A stretch of 6,941 nt of DNA from Actinobacteria bacterium UBA959 (GCA_002293025.1 DBCL01000009.1:71803-78743), one strand, 5' to 3'; shown: positions 1-6,050, counted from the stretch's first letter. Program-made: numbers and translations. The notes: generated by a model from the letters alone, not told the origin.

Positions 1-80
1 AGCTGATCCCGAGGAAGATCCAAATCAACATTCTTGAGGTTATGCTCGCGTGCGCCCCGAACGATTAGGCGTTCTATCAC
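1..80 (-). CDS. uvrA: UvrA, excinuclease ABC subunit A (N-terminal 26 codons only)
   Basis: This is the first part of UvrA, the ATPase that dimerises, loads UvrB and scans DNA for damage in nucleotide excision repair. The coding start is GTG at 80-78, and the reading continues IERLIVRGAREHNLKNVDLD and beyond. The R-G-A-R-E-H-N-L-K-N block is the hallmark UvrA N-terminus, just before its first ATP-binding domain. The gene runs off the low-coordinate edge of the window, so Walker motifs and zinc fingers cannot be checked. The GTG start shares one base with the TAG stop of the TerC gene (TAGTG), and a GAGAAG five bases upstream can serve as a weak Shine-Dalgarno site. This indicates translation coupled to terC and uvrB. 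The identification is firm despite the short length, because the motif is highly specific and the neighbouring uvrB fits. Confidence 0.9.
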   Translation of the reverse strand, partial: MIERLIVRGAREHNLKNVDLDLPRDQ

Positions 81-1078
81 TAATGCTTCTCACGTTTGTT
101 TTCCGCTATTTGATCAAGGCCTTCGCCAATACCAACTGGCATAGGCTGCTTGTCTCTAGTGGCTCGCAGACTCAATCCAACCGTAATGATTAATGTGGTA
201 ATAATGACCCCGAGTGAAACGAACGTATCAATTTCAGGCACATTAAATCCAGCTTCCTTGTGTGCATGTAATAGTAATTTAACGCCGATGAAGGCCAAAA
301 TAAAAGCTAACCCAAAGGACAGGTAAACCAATCGGGTTAACAATCCTCCAAGAAGGAAATACATTTGACGCAATCCCATAAGTGCAAAAGCATTAGCGGT
401 GAAAACAATGTAAGGGTCTTTGGTTAAACCATAAATAGCAGGGATAGAGTCTAAAGCAAAAATAAGGTCGGTCATAAAGATTGAGATAATCACTATCACC
501 ATTGGCGTAAACATGAGCTTGCCATCTATCTTGACTTTGAACTTATTTCCATGGTATTCGCTGGTCAGTGGAATTCGTTTCTCCAACCAAATAATTAAAT
601 TGCTTTTTGGCATCTCAGCAAGATTATGTTTCTGCCGCAGAAGCTTGATGGCCGTGAGAAGTAAGAATGCACCAAAAATGTAAAACATCCAAGAGTATCT
701 TTCAATCGCTGCTGCTCCCGCAAGAATAAAGGCAAATCTGAGAATTAATGCTCCAACTATTCCCATCTGCAATAGCGTCTGTTGGTAAATTGATGGCACT
801 GAGAAAGACGCCATAATGATGATGAATACAAACAAATTATCTACGCTCAAACTTAACTCAGTTATGTAACCAGCGACAAACTCGATCCCAATATCATGTC
901 CACGCCAGAACCATAAACTAGCTGCGAACAACATGGCAGCCACAAAATAGAAACTTACCCAGAAGGCAGCTTCTTTCATCGGGATTTCGTGGGGATGTTT
1001 AAAGGCCCAAATCGTTTCTATTGTGTAAACAACTACCACTACAGCGATAGTTACAGCCCAGATCCACATCGGGGTCAT
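80..1078 (-). CDS. TerC-family integral membrane protein (Alx-like)
   Basis: A 332-residue polytopic membrane protein of the TerC family. Family members are named for tellurium resistance, and several bacterial ones export manganese or supply metal to exported enzymes; the substrate of this one is not shown by the sequence. About eight or nine hydrophobic segments are visible, near residues 4-22, 37-57, 80-92, 104-122, 130-146, 190-208, 225-245, 250-270 and 285-303. Two conserved acidic membrane motifs typical of the family are present: ELSLSVDNLFVF (74-85, D80-N81) and TDLIFALDSIPA (203-214, D204 and D210). A basic loop at about 148-188 separates the two halves, and the C-terminus is charged. 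The start is fixed by an AAGGAG site seven bases upstream. The ATG directly follows the uvrB TAA, and its stop overlaps uvrA. It therefore sits inside the excision-repair operon. A direct role in repair is not shown. Confidence 0.92.
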   Translation of the reverse strand: MTPMWIWAVTIAVVVVVYTIETIWAFKHPHEIPMKEAAFWVSFYFVAAMLFAASLWFWRGHDIGIEFVAGYITELSLSVDNLFVFIIIMASFSVPSIYQQTLLQMGIVGALILRFAFILAGAAAIERYSWMFYIFGAFLLLTAIKLLRQKHNLAEMPKSNLIIWLEKRIPLTSEYHGNKFKVKIDGKLMFTPMVIVIISIFMTDLIFALDSIPAIYGLTKDPYIVFTANAFALMGLRQMYFLLGGLLTRLVYLSFGLAFILAFIGVKLLLHAHKEAGFNVPEIDTFVSLGVIITTLIITVGLSLRATRDKQPMPVGIGEGLDQIAENKREKH

Positions 1079-3202
1079 TTAAGATCTCCTTTTTTGGTGA
1101 AGAGTACTCGAATTCTCCATGCCTGCACCTTTTAGTTGGCGCATTTCACGTTTAATTTCTTGAATCTCATCTCTTAAGCTCCCGGCAATCTCAAATTCTA
1201 AACGTTCGGCCGCCACCCGCATTTGAGCGGTCAAATCTGTTACTAGATCCAACATGTCATCGAAACTTATGATTTCTTCTGTTACTTTTCGGTATGTTTT
1301 AGTTCTTTTCTGACCAAATTCTTCATTCTCAATTTCTTCTTGAGCCAACATAGCTGAAATATCTGAAATCTTCTTCTGTAGCGGTTTGGGATCAAGGCCG
1401 TGCTTTAGGTTGTAATCAATTTGTAGATTCCGACGCCTTTCAGTTTCATCAATCGCCTTGCGCATGGAATCTGTTAATTTATCTGCGTACATAATTACGG
1501 CTCCACTTACATTTCTTGCAGCACGTCCAATAGTTTGAATTAACGATCGTTCAGATCTTAAGAATCCTTCTTTATCCGCATCGAGAATTGCAACCAAGGA
1601 AACTTCCGGTAGATCTAACCCTTCCCGAAGTAGATTAATCCCTACTAAAACATCAAACTCACCAAGACGTAAACCTCTCAATAGAGCAACCCGTTCTAAA
1701 GTCTTAACATCTGAATGCAGATAACGAACTGCGATCGCTTGTTCCGATAAGTAATCAGTTAATTCTTCAGCCATTCTCTTGGTGAGCGTGGTTACTAACA
1801 CTCGCTCTTGCTTTTCTACTCTTGCGTGGATTTCAGAAAGCAGATCATCTATTTGCCCTTTGGTAGGCCTAACTGAGATTGATGGGTCAACAAGACCTGT
1901 AGGACGAATAACTTGTTCAACCACATCGCCTTGAACAATGTTCAATTCATATGGTCCTGGAGTAGCTGATAAATACAATGTTTGGCCAATCCGCTCTTGA
2001 AACTCTGTAAATTTGAGTGGACGGTTATCTAATGCGGATGGCAATCTAAATCCGTGTTCTACTAGCGTCCTTTTTCTTGAGGCGTCACCTTCATACATCC
2101 CTCCTAACTGTGGGATGGTTACGTGGGATTCATCTACAACAAGTAAAAAATCGTCAGGGAAATAATCGAGTAAACAATGCGGTGCAGAGCCTGGATCTCG
2201 GCCATCCATATGCCTTGAGTAATTTTCCACACCGGAGCAAACACCAGTTTGAGTCAGCATCTCAATATCAAATGTAGTTCGCATTTCAATTCGTTGAGCT
2301 TCTAGTAGTTTCCCTTGTTCTTTGAATGCGACTAGCCTGTCCGCCAGTTCCTGCTTAATCTGACCTAAAGCCCTGTGCATTTGCTCAGAGGAAGAAACAT
2401 AATGAGAGGCGGGAAAAATTGTGATGGAATCAGTATCTGATAGAACTTCCCCAGTTACTGGGTGCATAACCATTATTCTTTCAATCTGATCACCAAACAT
2501 TTCAATTCGAATGGCCAGCTCTTCATACATAGGAATTATCTCAATAGTGTCTCCGCGAACTCGAAAAGTTCCTCGAACAAAACCTATGTCGTTTCTGGTG
2601 TACTGCATTTGCACAAATTTTCTTAGAATCTGATCTCTAGGGAGAATTTCACCCTTGCTGATCATAATCATTCGTTTCAAGTATTCTGCTGGGTGACCTA
2701 AGCCATAAATGCAAGACACCGAAGCCACCACAATCACGTCTCTTCGAGTCAGAAGTGAATTAGTGGCTGAATGCCTCAAGCGCTCTACTTCTTGATTGAT
2801 CGAAGAATCTTTTTCAATAAAAGTGTCAGTTTGAGGAATGTAGGCCTCAGGCTGGTAATAGTCGTAATAGGAAACGAAATATTCAACTTTGTTCTCTGGA
2901 AACATTTCACGAAGCTCTTGAGCCATTTGTGCGGCTAAAGTCCGATTCGGTTCAATGATTAATGCTGGACGTTGAATCTGTTCAATCAACCAAGCAGTAG
3001 TGGCAGACTTTCCTGTTCCCGTAGCGCCAAGCAGCACTACATCTTTTTCACCAGTGTTTACTCGTTTGGTAATCTCAGCTATAGCTGCTGGCTGATCCCC
3101 GCTTGGTGTATGTGGCGAAATAACCTTGAACAATTTGTTAACCCGAACAGAGTTGAGTAGCTCACGTATTTCTCTCACGTCTTGTGGTACGCCACCACTC
3201 AT
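1079..3202 (-). CDS. uvrB: UvrB, excinuclease ABC subunit B
   Basis: UvrB is the damage-verifying helicase-like subunit of nucleotide excision repair. It is loaded by UvrA and recruits UvrC for incision. The 707-residue protein is complete. Walker A is GATGTGKS (59-66). The beta-hairpin that inserts between DNA strands is YFVSYYDYYQPEAY (108-121), with its tyrosine cluster. The DESH box is at 357-360, LYLSATP at 409-415, the helicase C-terminal region includes GINLLREGLDLPE (521-533), and the arginine-finger motif QTIGRAARN is at 556-564. A C-terminal UVR motif (about 655-690, around AAERLEFEIAGSLRDEI) is the UvrC-binding element. The ATG overlaps the coaE stop (ATGA), and AAGGGG lies seven bases upstream, supporting this start. 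About 20 residues precede the usual conserved beginning (F-K-V-I-S-P-H-T-P-S-G-D-Q), and I see no convincing later start with a ribosome site. The family assignment is certain. Confidence 0.98.
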   Translation of the reverse strand: MSGGVPQDVREIRELLNSVRVNKLFKVISPHTPSGDQPAAIAEITKRVNTGEKDVVLLGATGTGKSATTAWLIEQIQRPALIIEPNRTLAAQMAQELREMFPENKVEYFVSYYDYYQPEAYIPQTDTFIEKDSSINQEVERLRHSATNSLLTRRDVIVVASVSCIYGLGHPAEYLKRMIMISKGEILPRDQILRKFVQMQYTRNDIGFVRGTFRVRGDTIEIIPMYEELAIRIEMFGDQIERIMVMHPVTGEVLSDTDSITIFPASHYVSSSEQMHRALGQIKQELADRLVAFKEQGKLLEAQRIEMRTTFDIEMLTQTGVCSGVENYSRHMDGRDPGSAPHCLLDYFPDDFLLVVDESHVTIPQLGGMYEGDASRKRTLVEHGFRLPSALDNRPLKFTEFQERIGQTLYLSATPGPYELNIVQGDVVEQVIRPTGLVDPSISVRPTKGQIDDLLSEIHARVEKQERVLVTTLTKRMAEELTDYLSEQAIAVRYLHSDVKTLERVALLRGLRLGEFDVLVGINLLREGLDLPEVSLVAILDADKEGFLRSERSLIQTIGRAARNVSGAVIMYADKLTDSMRKAIDETERRRNLQIDYNLKHGLDPKPLQKKISDISAMLAQEEIENEEFGQKRTKTYRKVTEEIISFDDMLDLVTDLTAQMRVAAERLEFEIAGSLRDEIQEIKREMRQLKGAGMENSSTLHQKRRS
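1086..1091 (-). promoter_or_regulatory. Strong Shine-Dalgarno site for the TerC gene
   Basis: AAGGAG on the minus strand lies seven bases before the ATG at 1078-1076, within the last codons of uvrB. It is the best ribosome-binding site in the window. It decides between the first Met and a second Met at codon 4, and it suggests the membrane protein is translated efficiently in its own right as well as being positioned for coupling to uvrB. Confidence 0.8.
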
Positions 3203-3774
3203 CGAGAATCCCCTTGAAGTTCATCCAAGATTGCATCCAAAGCCGCATCTAAAGCTTTAGGACTCAAAGTGCCGTCTATTTGGAAATCAGCACTTTGAGC
3301 ATATTCGAGATCGCTCGCTTGATGACTCATTATTCGCGCTGATTCCTCTGGAGACAATCCCCTTAATTGTAATCGATCAATTCTGACATCTAAAGGAGAA
3401 TGAACATTTATCACCAAATCATACTTGCGTGCTGATTGCAGGAGTGGTACCTCAACAAAGAGCATTCCTGACTGATTTCCAGCTATCTGATCTATTTTCG
3501 CATTCACACACGGATGAATCAATCTCTCCAGAAACTCAAGATGGCTGCCATTATCAAAAGCTAAAGAACTCAGTGATTTACGATCTATCTCGCCGTTAAC
3601 TCCAAGGATTTCTGGGCCAAATCGAGCAGCGATTAAAGATCGAATAGTTTCTTCACGTAAACACTCATGAGCCAACTCGTCTGCGTCTAAAACACGAAGA
3701 CCACGGCTAATCAGCCGTGATCTCAGTGTCGACTTGCCGGTTGCTATGCCGCCAGTGATCGCAATTCTTCGCAT
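3199..3774 (-). CDS. coaE: CoaE, dephospho-CoA kinase
   Basis: CoaE phosphorylates the 3'-hydroxyl of the ribose in dephospho-CoA with ATP, the last step of coenzyme A synthesis in the cytosol. The 191-residue protein shows the P-loop GGIATGKS (8-15), the D-A-D box (30-32) that follows it in this family, IHP (86-88), VEVPLL (107-112) and the lid region LRGLSPEESARIMSHQ (137-152). The ATG at 3774 is preferred. A TTG two codons upstream (3780) is in frame, but only three bases separate it from the AGAAGAG that would act as its ribosome site, whereas the ATG lies nine bases away. Near the C-terminus the usual AD-x-V-I-D-N-x-G motif reads ADFQIDGTLS (162-171), about two residues short and lacking the Asn. 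The gene follows rpsA after 21 nt and overlaps uvrB by four bases. Two stable hairpins can form within it. Confidence 0.95.
   Translation of the reverse strand: MRRIAITGGIATGKSTLRSRLISRGLRVLDADELAHECLREETIRSLIAARFGPEILGVNGEIDRKSLSSLAFDNGSHLEFLERLIHPCVNAKIDQIAGNQSGMLFVEVPLLQSARKYDLVINVHSPLDVRIDRLQLRGLSPEESARIMSHQASDLEYAQSADFQIDGTLSPKALDAALDAILDELQGDSR
3210..3215 (-). promoter_or_regulatory. Ribosome-binding site of uvrB inside coaE
   Basis: AAGGGG on the minus strand, within the last coaE codons, lies seven bases before the uvrB ATG at 3202. It supports the upstream ATG as the uvrB start, and together with the ATGA overlap it indicates coupled translation of the two genes. Confidence 0.6.
3249..3260. 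repeat. 12-bp perfect palindrome in coaE
   Basis: CTAAAGCTTTAG is its own reverse complement. It lies inside the coaE coding sequence, just downstream in transcription order from the 3262-3300 inverted repeat. One or two such palindromes are expected by chance in a window this size, so no function is claimed. Confidence 0.5.
3262..3300 (-). repeat. Inverted repeat / hairpin in the coaE 3' region
   Basis: CTCAAAGTGC at 3263-3272 and GCACTTTGAG at 3290-3299 are perfect 10-bp inverted arms. In the minus-strand transcript the stem extends by an outer G-U pair and an inner U-G plus G-C pair, to 13 pairs with a 13-nt loop. The arms encode AQSA and GTLSP, and together they flank the part of CoaE where the usual I-D-N-x-G motif is shortened. 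No U-run follows, so it is not called a terminator. Confidence 0.6.
3691..3730 (-). other. Long RNA hairpin within the 5' part of coaE
   Basis: In the coaE transcript, positions 3730 down to 3713 can pair with 3708 down to 3691 around a four-base GAUU loop. Of 18 opposed positions, 17 pair: 14 Watson-Crick and 3 G-U, with one mismatch at 3725/3696. The GC-rich core is CACGGCT/AGCCGTG. The stem covers codons 15-28, between the P-loop and the DAD box, and a short UUUU follows closely at the 3' side. It resembles an attenuator in shape, but coding constraint or chance is possible. No experiment or alignment supports it here. Confidence 0.5.
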
Positions 3775-3786
3775 GAGCAATTGCTC
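3775..3786. repeat. 12-bp perfect palindrome abutting the coaE start codon
   Basis: GAGCAATTGCTC fills the space immediately before the coaE ATG at 3774. As RNA it can form a four-pair stem with an AAUU loop, partly overlapping the AGAAGAG ribosome-binding sequence (3784-3790). It may slightly modulate initiation, or be a chance palindrome. Confidence 0.45.
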
Positions 3787-3795
3787 TTCTGCTTA

Positions 3796-5118
3796 TTAGC
3801 TATCAGATTTAACAGTTTTGGCAGCTTTAACAGCTTCCCATTTTGCCAACGCTTCGTTGTACTGACGCTCCCACTCAAGTCTTTGATCATCAAAACCTGG
3901 TTTCCATTCACCAGTTTCAGGATCGAAGCCATCGGGACCGATGTATTTACCCGTTTCATCAAAACTAGCTGGCATGCCATATGCGTAAGGATCAAATGCA
4001 TCATGAACTTCAGATGAGCCAGCGGCTGCTTGTTTCATACTCAAAGATACGCGTCGACGCTCTAGATCGATATCGATTACTCGAACTGAAACAGATTGCC
4101 CTACAGACACTACCTGCTCTGGGATTTCAACATGATCTTCTGCTAACTCTGAAATATGAACTAATCCTTCAATGCCTTCAGCAACTTTGATAAATGCTCC
4201 AAATGGAACAAGTTTTGTAACATTTCCTGGTACTACTTGACCAATTCCATGTTCACGAGCAAATGCTTGCCATGGATCTTCTTGAGTGCTCTTAAGTGAT
4301 AAGGAAACTCGTTCGCGTTCCATATCAACTTCCAAAACCTCAACAGTTACTTCCTTACCAACTTCAACAACCTCATTCGGGTGTTCGATGTGCTGCCAAG
4401 AAAGTTCTGAAACATGAACCAAGCCGTCAACACCCCCAAGATCTACGAAAGCTCCAAAATTAACTATGCTGCTAATCACACCAGTTCTAATCTGGCCTTT
4501 AGCAAGATTATTCAAGAATGTGCTGCGCACTTCAGATTGCGTCGATTCTAAGAATGCCCTGCGCGAAAGGACAACGTTATTGCGATTCTTGTCCAATTCA
4601 ATAATTTTGGCTTCGATATCTTTACCAATGTAAGGAGCCAAATCTCGGACTCTGCGCATCTCAACTAAGGAAGCGGGAAGGAATCCGCGAAGACCAATGT
4701 CAACAATCAAACCACCCTTAACGACCTCGATAACCACACCAGTAACAACACCATCTGCAGCCTTAACGGCTTCGATGCTACCCCAAGCTTTTTCATACTG
4801 AGCACGCTTCTTAGAAAGAATTAGGCGTCCATCTTTATCTTCCTTTGTAACAACCAAAGCTTCGATTGCATCACCAATGGACACCAACTGAGTTGGGTCA
4901 ACATCTTGCCGGATAGACAATTCGCGGGCAGGGATTACGCCTTCGGTTTTGTACCCAATATCAAGAAGAACTTCATCACGATCAACTTTTACAACAGTAC
5001 CGGTGACTAAATCACCATCATTGAAATACTTAATAGTTGAATCAATAGCAGCTAGGAAATCTTCAGCGGAACCAATATCATTAATTGCAACATTAGGTGT
5101 AACAGCGGAAACAGTCAT
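3796..5118 (-). CDS. rpsA: RpsA, 30S ribosomal protein S1
   Basis: S1 binds mRNA on the 30S subunit and aids initiation on weakly structured or Shine-Dalgarno-poor messages. The 440-residue protein has four S1 RNA-binding domains, at about 36-104, 122-187, 208-276 and 293-362. The last two carry the clear NFGAFVDLGG-VDGLVHVSELS and PFGAFIKVAEGIEGLVHISEL signatures. A tail from about 363 to 440 is rich in Asp, Tyr, Trp and Gly (FDPYAYGMP, GFDPETGEWKPGFD). The four-domain form is usual for actinobacteria, compared with six in Escherichia coli. I chose the ATG at 5118 because GAGAG lies six bases upstream and the protein then begins like actinobacterial S1. An in-frame ATG at 5139 would add seven residues but has no ribosome site. 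The gene ends with tandem stops TAATAA and heads the block leading into coaE and uvrB. Confidence 0.96.
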   Translation of the reverse strand: MTVSAVTPNVAINDIGSAEDFLAAIDSTIKYFNDGDLVTGTVVKVDRDEVLLDIGYKTEGVIPARELSIRQDVDPTQLVSIGDAIEALVVTKEDKDGRLILSKKRAQYEKAWGSIEAVKAADGVVTGVVIEVVKGGLIVDIGLRGFLPASLVEMRRVRDLAPYIGKDIEAKIIELDKNRNNVVLSRRAFLESTQSEVRSTFLNNLAKGQIRTGVISSIVNFGAFVDLGGVDGLVHVSELSWQHIEHPNEVVEVGKEVTVEVLEVDMERERVSLSLKSTQEDPWQAFAREHGIGQVVPGNVTKLVPFGAFIKVAEGIEGLVHISELAEDHVEIPEQVVSVGQSVSVRVIDIDLERRRVSLSMKQAAAGSSEVHDAFDPYAYGMPASFDETGKYIGPDGFDPETGEWKPGFDDQRLEWERQYNEALAKWEAVKAAKTVKSDS

Positions 5119-5127
5119 AAACAACTC

Positions 5128-5153
5128 TCGTAGGGACATTTAAGTCGTAGGGA
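5128..5153 (-). repeat. Tandem TCCCTACGA repeats around the upstream rpsA ATG
   Basis: On the rpsA-sense strand, TCCCTACGA occurs at 5153-5145 and again at 5136-5128, offset by 17 bases. The core CCCTACGA recurs on the plus strand at 5241-5248, just before the sulfotransferase. The pair brackets the poor in-frame ATG at 5139 and ends at the weak GAGAG ribosome site. A protein- or S1-binding role in rpsA control is possible but not shown. Confidence 0.5.
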
Positions 5154-5162
5154 TGCCAATTT

Positions 5163-5180
5163 GGGTGTTGCCACAAACCC
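5163..5180 (-). other. Small hairpin in the rpsA leader region
   Basis: In the rpsA-sense direction, GGGTTTG and CAACACCC fold around a TGG loop into seven pairs with one bulged C. The fold lies 45-62 bases before the rpsA ATG at 5118. It has no following T-run in either direction, so it is not a terminator. It could be leader structure if the rpsA promoter lies upstream of it. Confidence 0.4.
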
Positions 5181-5243
5181 CAGTCCTAGGTCTGACTAAG
5201 GCCAAATAAGCAGTGGCTAAGCCTATCTAACAGAGAAATCCCC

Positions 5244-5249
5244 TACGAT
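5244..5249 (+). promoter_or_regulatory. Candidate -10 element for a leaderless sulfotransferase mRNA
   Basis: TACGAT fits the actinobacterial TANNNT -10 form. It is followed by exactly six bases and then the GTG start at 5256, the spacing at which transcription would begin on the start codon itself. No Shine-Dalgarno sequence precedes the GTG, which agrees with leaderless initiation, common in actinobacteria. No good -35 hexamer is seen 16-18 bases upstream, so confidence is limited. Confidence 0.4.
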
Positions 5250-5255
5250 CTGGGT

Positions 5256-6050
5256 GTGTTCATCATCGTATGCGGTATGCGCCGATCTGGTTCCACCTTA
5301 GTTTTTCAAATAACTCGCGCATTGTTAGAGGCCAAAGGGGATCTAGATGTTGTTAATCCCAAAGAAGGCTTAGGTGTTCCATTAGATCAAATATCTTCTA
5401 TTGCAGCTAATTCCCGACCAATTCTCACCAAAATTCATACTATTCCAAAGGCTCAAAGACCCTTTCTGCCTAGACAGAATGCAAAATACATTTACACAGC
5501 TCGTGACCCAAGAGATGCAGTTGCATCTTTAATAAGAAAGGGTCGTGTTGATGTCTTGGACACAACACGAGTTGGGTTGGCATTAGACATTGCGAAGAAA
5601 GAATTGACTGGCGCAAAAATATACTCGCAGATGCCTGATTTATGGACAGGTTTTTATGAAGAATTTGTGGATAATATTCCTGCACTAATCTCAACACTTG
5701 CCAAGTTTCTCGACGTAACAGTTAATGAGGAATGGATTGAGAAATTAGCCGTAGATCTTGATATTGACAAGCAACGAGAACGCAGCCTTGCAATAAATTC
5801 AGACCCGGGAATTCGAGTTGAGACAAGATTGACAAGCAACCACATTACCGATGGTCGTGTTGGCTCTTGGCGCGAAACTCTCACTGAAACTGAAGTTTCT
5901 GATATTGAACGTATATTTTTCCATTGGATGTTGAGGAATGGTTATCGACCTTCTACTTTACGAGTACCAGGAAAAATTTCAATAGTATCTGTGCTTAGAT
6001 ATGTTAAATCATTAGTTGTTTACTACTATTTATCCGTGCGCCGCGCTTAG
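5256..6050 (+). CDS. Sulfotransferase-family protein (PAPS-dependent)
   Basis: A 264-residue cytosolic-type sulfotransferase domain protein, expected to move a sulfuryl group from PAPS to a hydroxyl or amine; the acceptor is unknown. The 5'-phosphosulfate loop is GMRRSGST (7-14), after the first strand FIIVCG. TARDPRDAVAS (81-91) is the 3'-phosphate-binding motif, with R83 and S91 as binding residues. H61 in LTKIHTIP matches the catalytic histidine region (K-x-H-x-P) of the family. DGRVGSWRETLT (199-210) matches the late G-x-V-G-x-W PAPS-binding motif. The C-terminus (about 240-263) is hydrophobic, aromatic and then basic, so membrane association is possible. GTG is the first usable start and is needed to keep the first strand. 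It is the only plus-strand gene, overlaps polA at the 3' end, and has no sulfate-activation gene beside it. Surface glycan sulfation is a guess only. Confidence 0.85.
   Translation: MFIIVCGMRRSGSTLVFQITRALLEAKGDLDVVNPKEGLGVPLDQISSIAANSRPILTKIHTIPKAQRPFLPRQNAKYIYTARDPRDAVASLIRKGRVDVLDTTRVGLALDIAKKELTGAKIYSQMPDLWTGFYEEFVDNIPALISTLAKFLDVTVNEEWIEKLAVDLDIDKQRERSLAINSDPGIRVETRLTSNHITDGRVGSWRETLTETEVSDIERIFFHWMLRNGYRPSTLRVPGKISIVSVLRYVKSLVVYYYLSVRRA

Larger units (their letters stand above)
5119..5255. promoter_or_regulatory. Divergent intergenic region between rpsA and the sulfotransferase
   Basis: This 137-bp gap is the only substantial non-coding stretch and must hold the promoters for rpsA (leftward) and the sulfotransferase (rightward). 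For rpsA I found no convincing -35/-10 pair; TAGGCT at 5225-5220 fits the loose TANNNT form only. The region holds two direct copies of TCGTAGGGA, a third copy of its core in opposite orientation, a small hairpin, and the near-palindrome AGTCCTAGGTCT at 5182-5193 (10 of 12 positions symmetric). No ORF of note lies inside it. Confidence 0.6.

Noticed and set aside
1079..1200. Manganese riboswitch (yybP-ykoY type) before the TerC gene
   Set aside because: The gene starts directly at the uvrB stop, so there is no leader to hold a riboswitch.
2077..2277. Plus-strand ORF opposite uvrB
   Set aside because: It is antisense to the conserved helicase core of UvrB, with no ribosome site or recognisable motif.
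2972..3160. Plus-strand ORF opposite the UvrB Walker A region
   Set aside because: It is antisense to strongly conserved codons and has no independent support.
3744..4004. 86-codon minus-strand ORF across the rpsA/coaE boundary
   Set aside because: It lies in another frame of rpsA, shows no family motif, and the rpsA frame there is plainly coding.
4051..4077. Adjacent palindromes GCGTCGACGC and ATCGATATCGAT in rpsA
   Set aside because: They encode the conserved D-I-D-L-E-R-R-R stretch of an S1 domain and are explained by codon content. Palindromes of this length are expected by chance.
3781..4190. Two plus-strand ORFs (3781-4017 and 3981-4190) opposite the rpsA 3' end
   Set aside because: Both are antisense shadows of the S1 tail and fourth S1 domain, with no motif.
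5119..5139. Seven-residue N-terminal extension of RpsA from the ATG at 5139
   Set aside because: There is no ribosome site before 5139, and the later ATG has GAGAG at six bases and gives a typical actinobacterial S1 N-terminus. It remains a possible alternative start.
5470..5884. Minus-strand ORFs opposite the sulfotransferase
   Set aside because: The plus frame holds all sulfotransferase motifs in order, and the minus frames resemble nothing.
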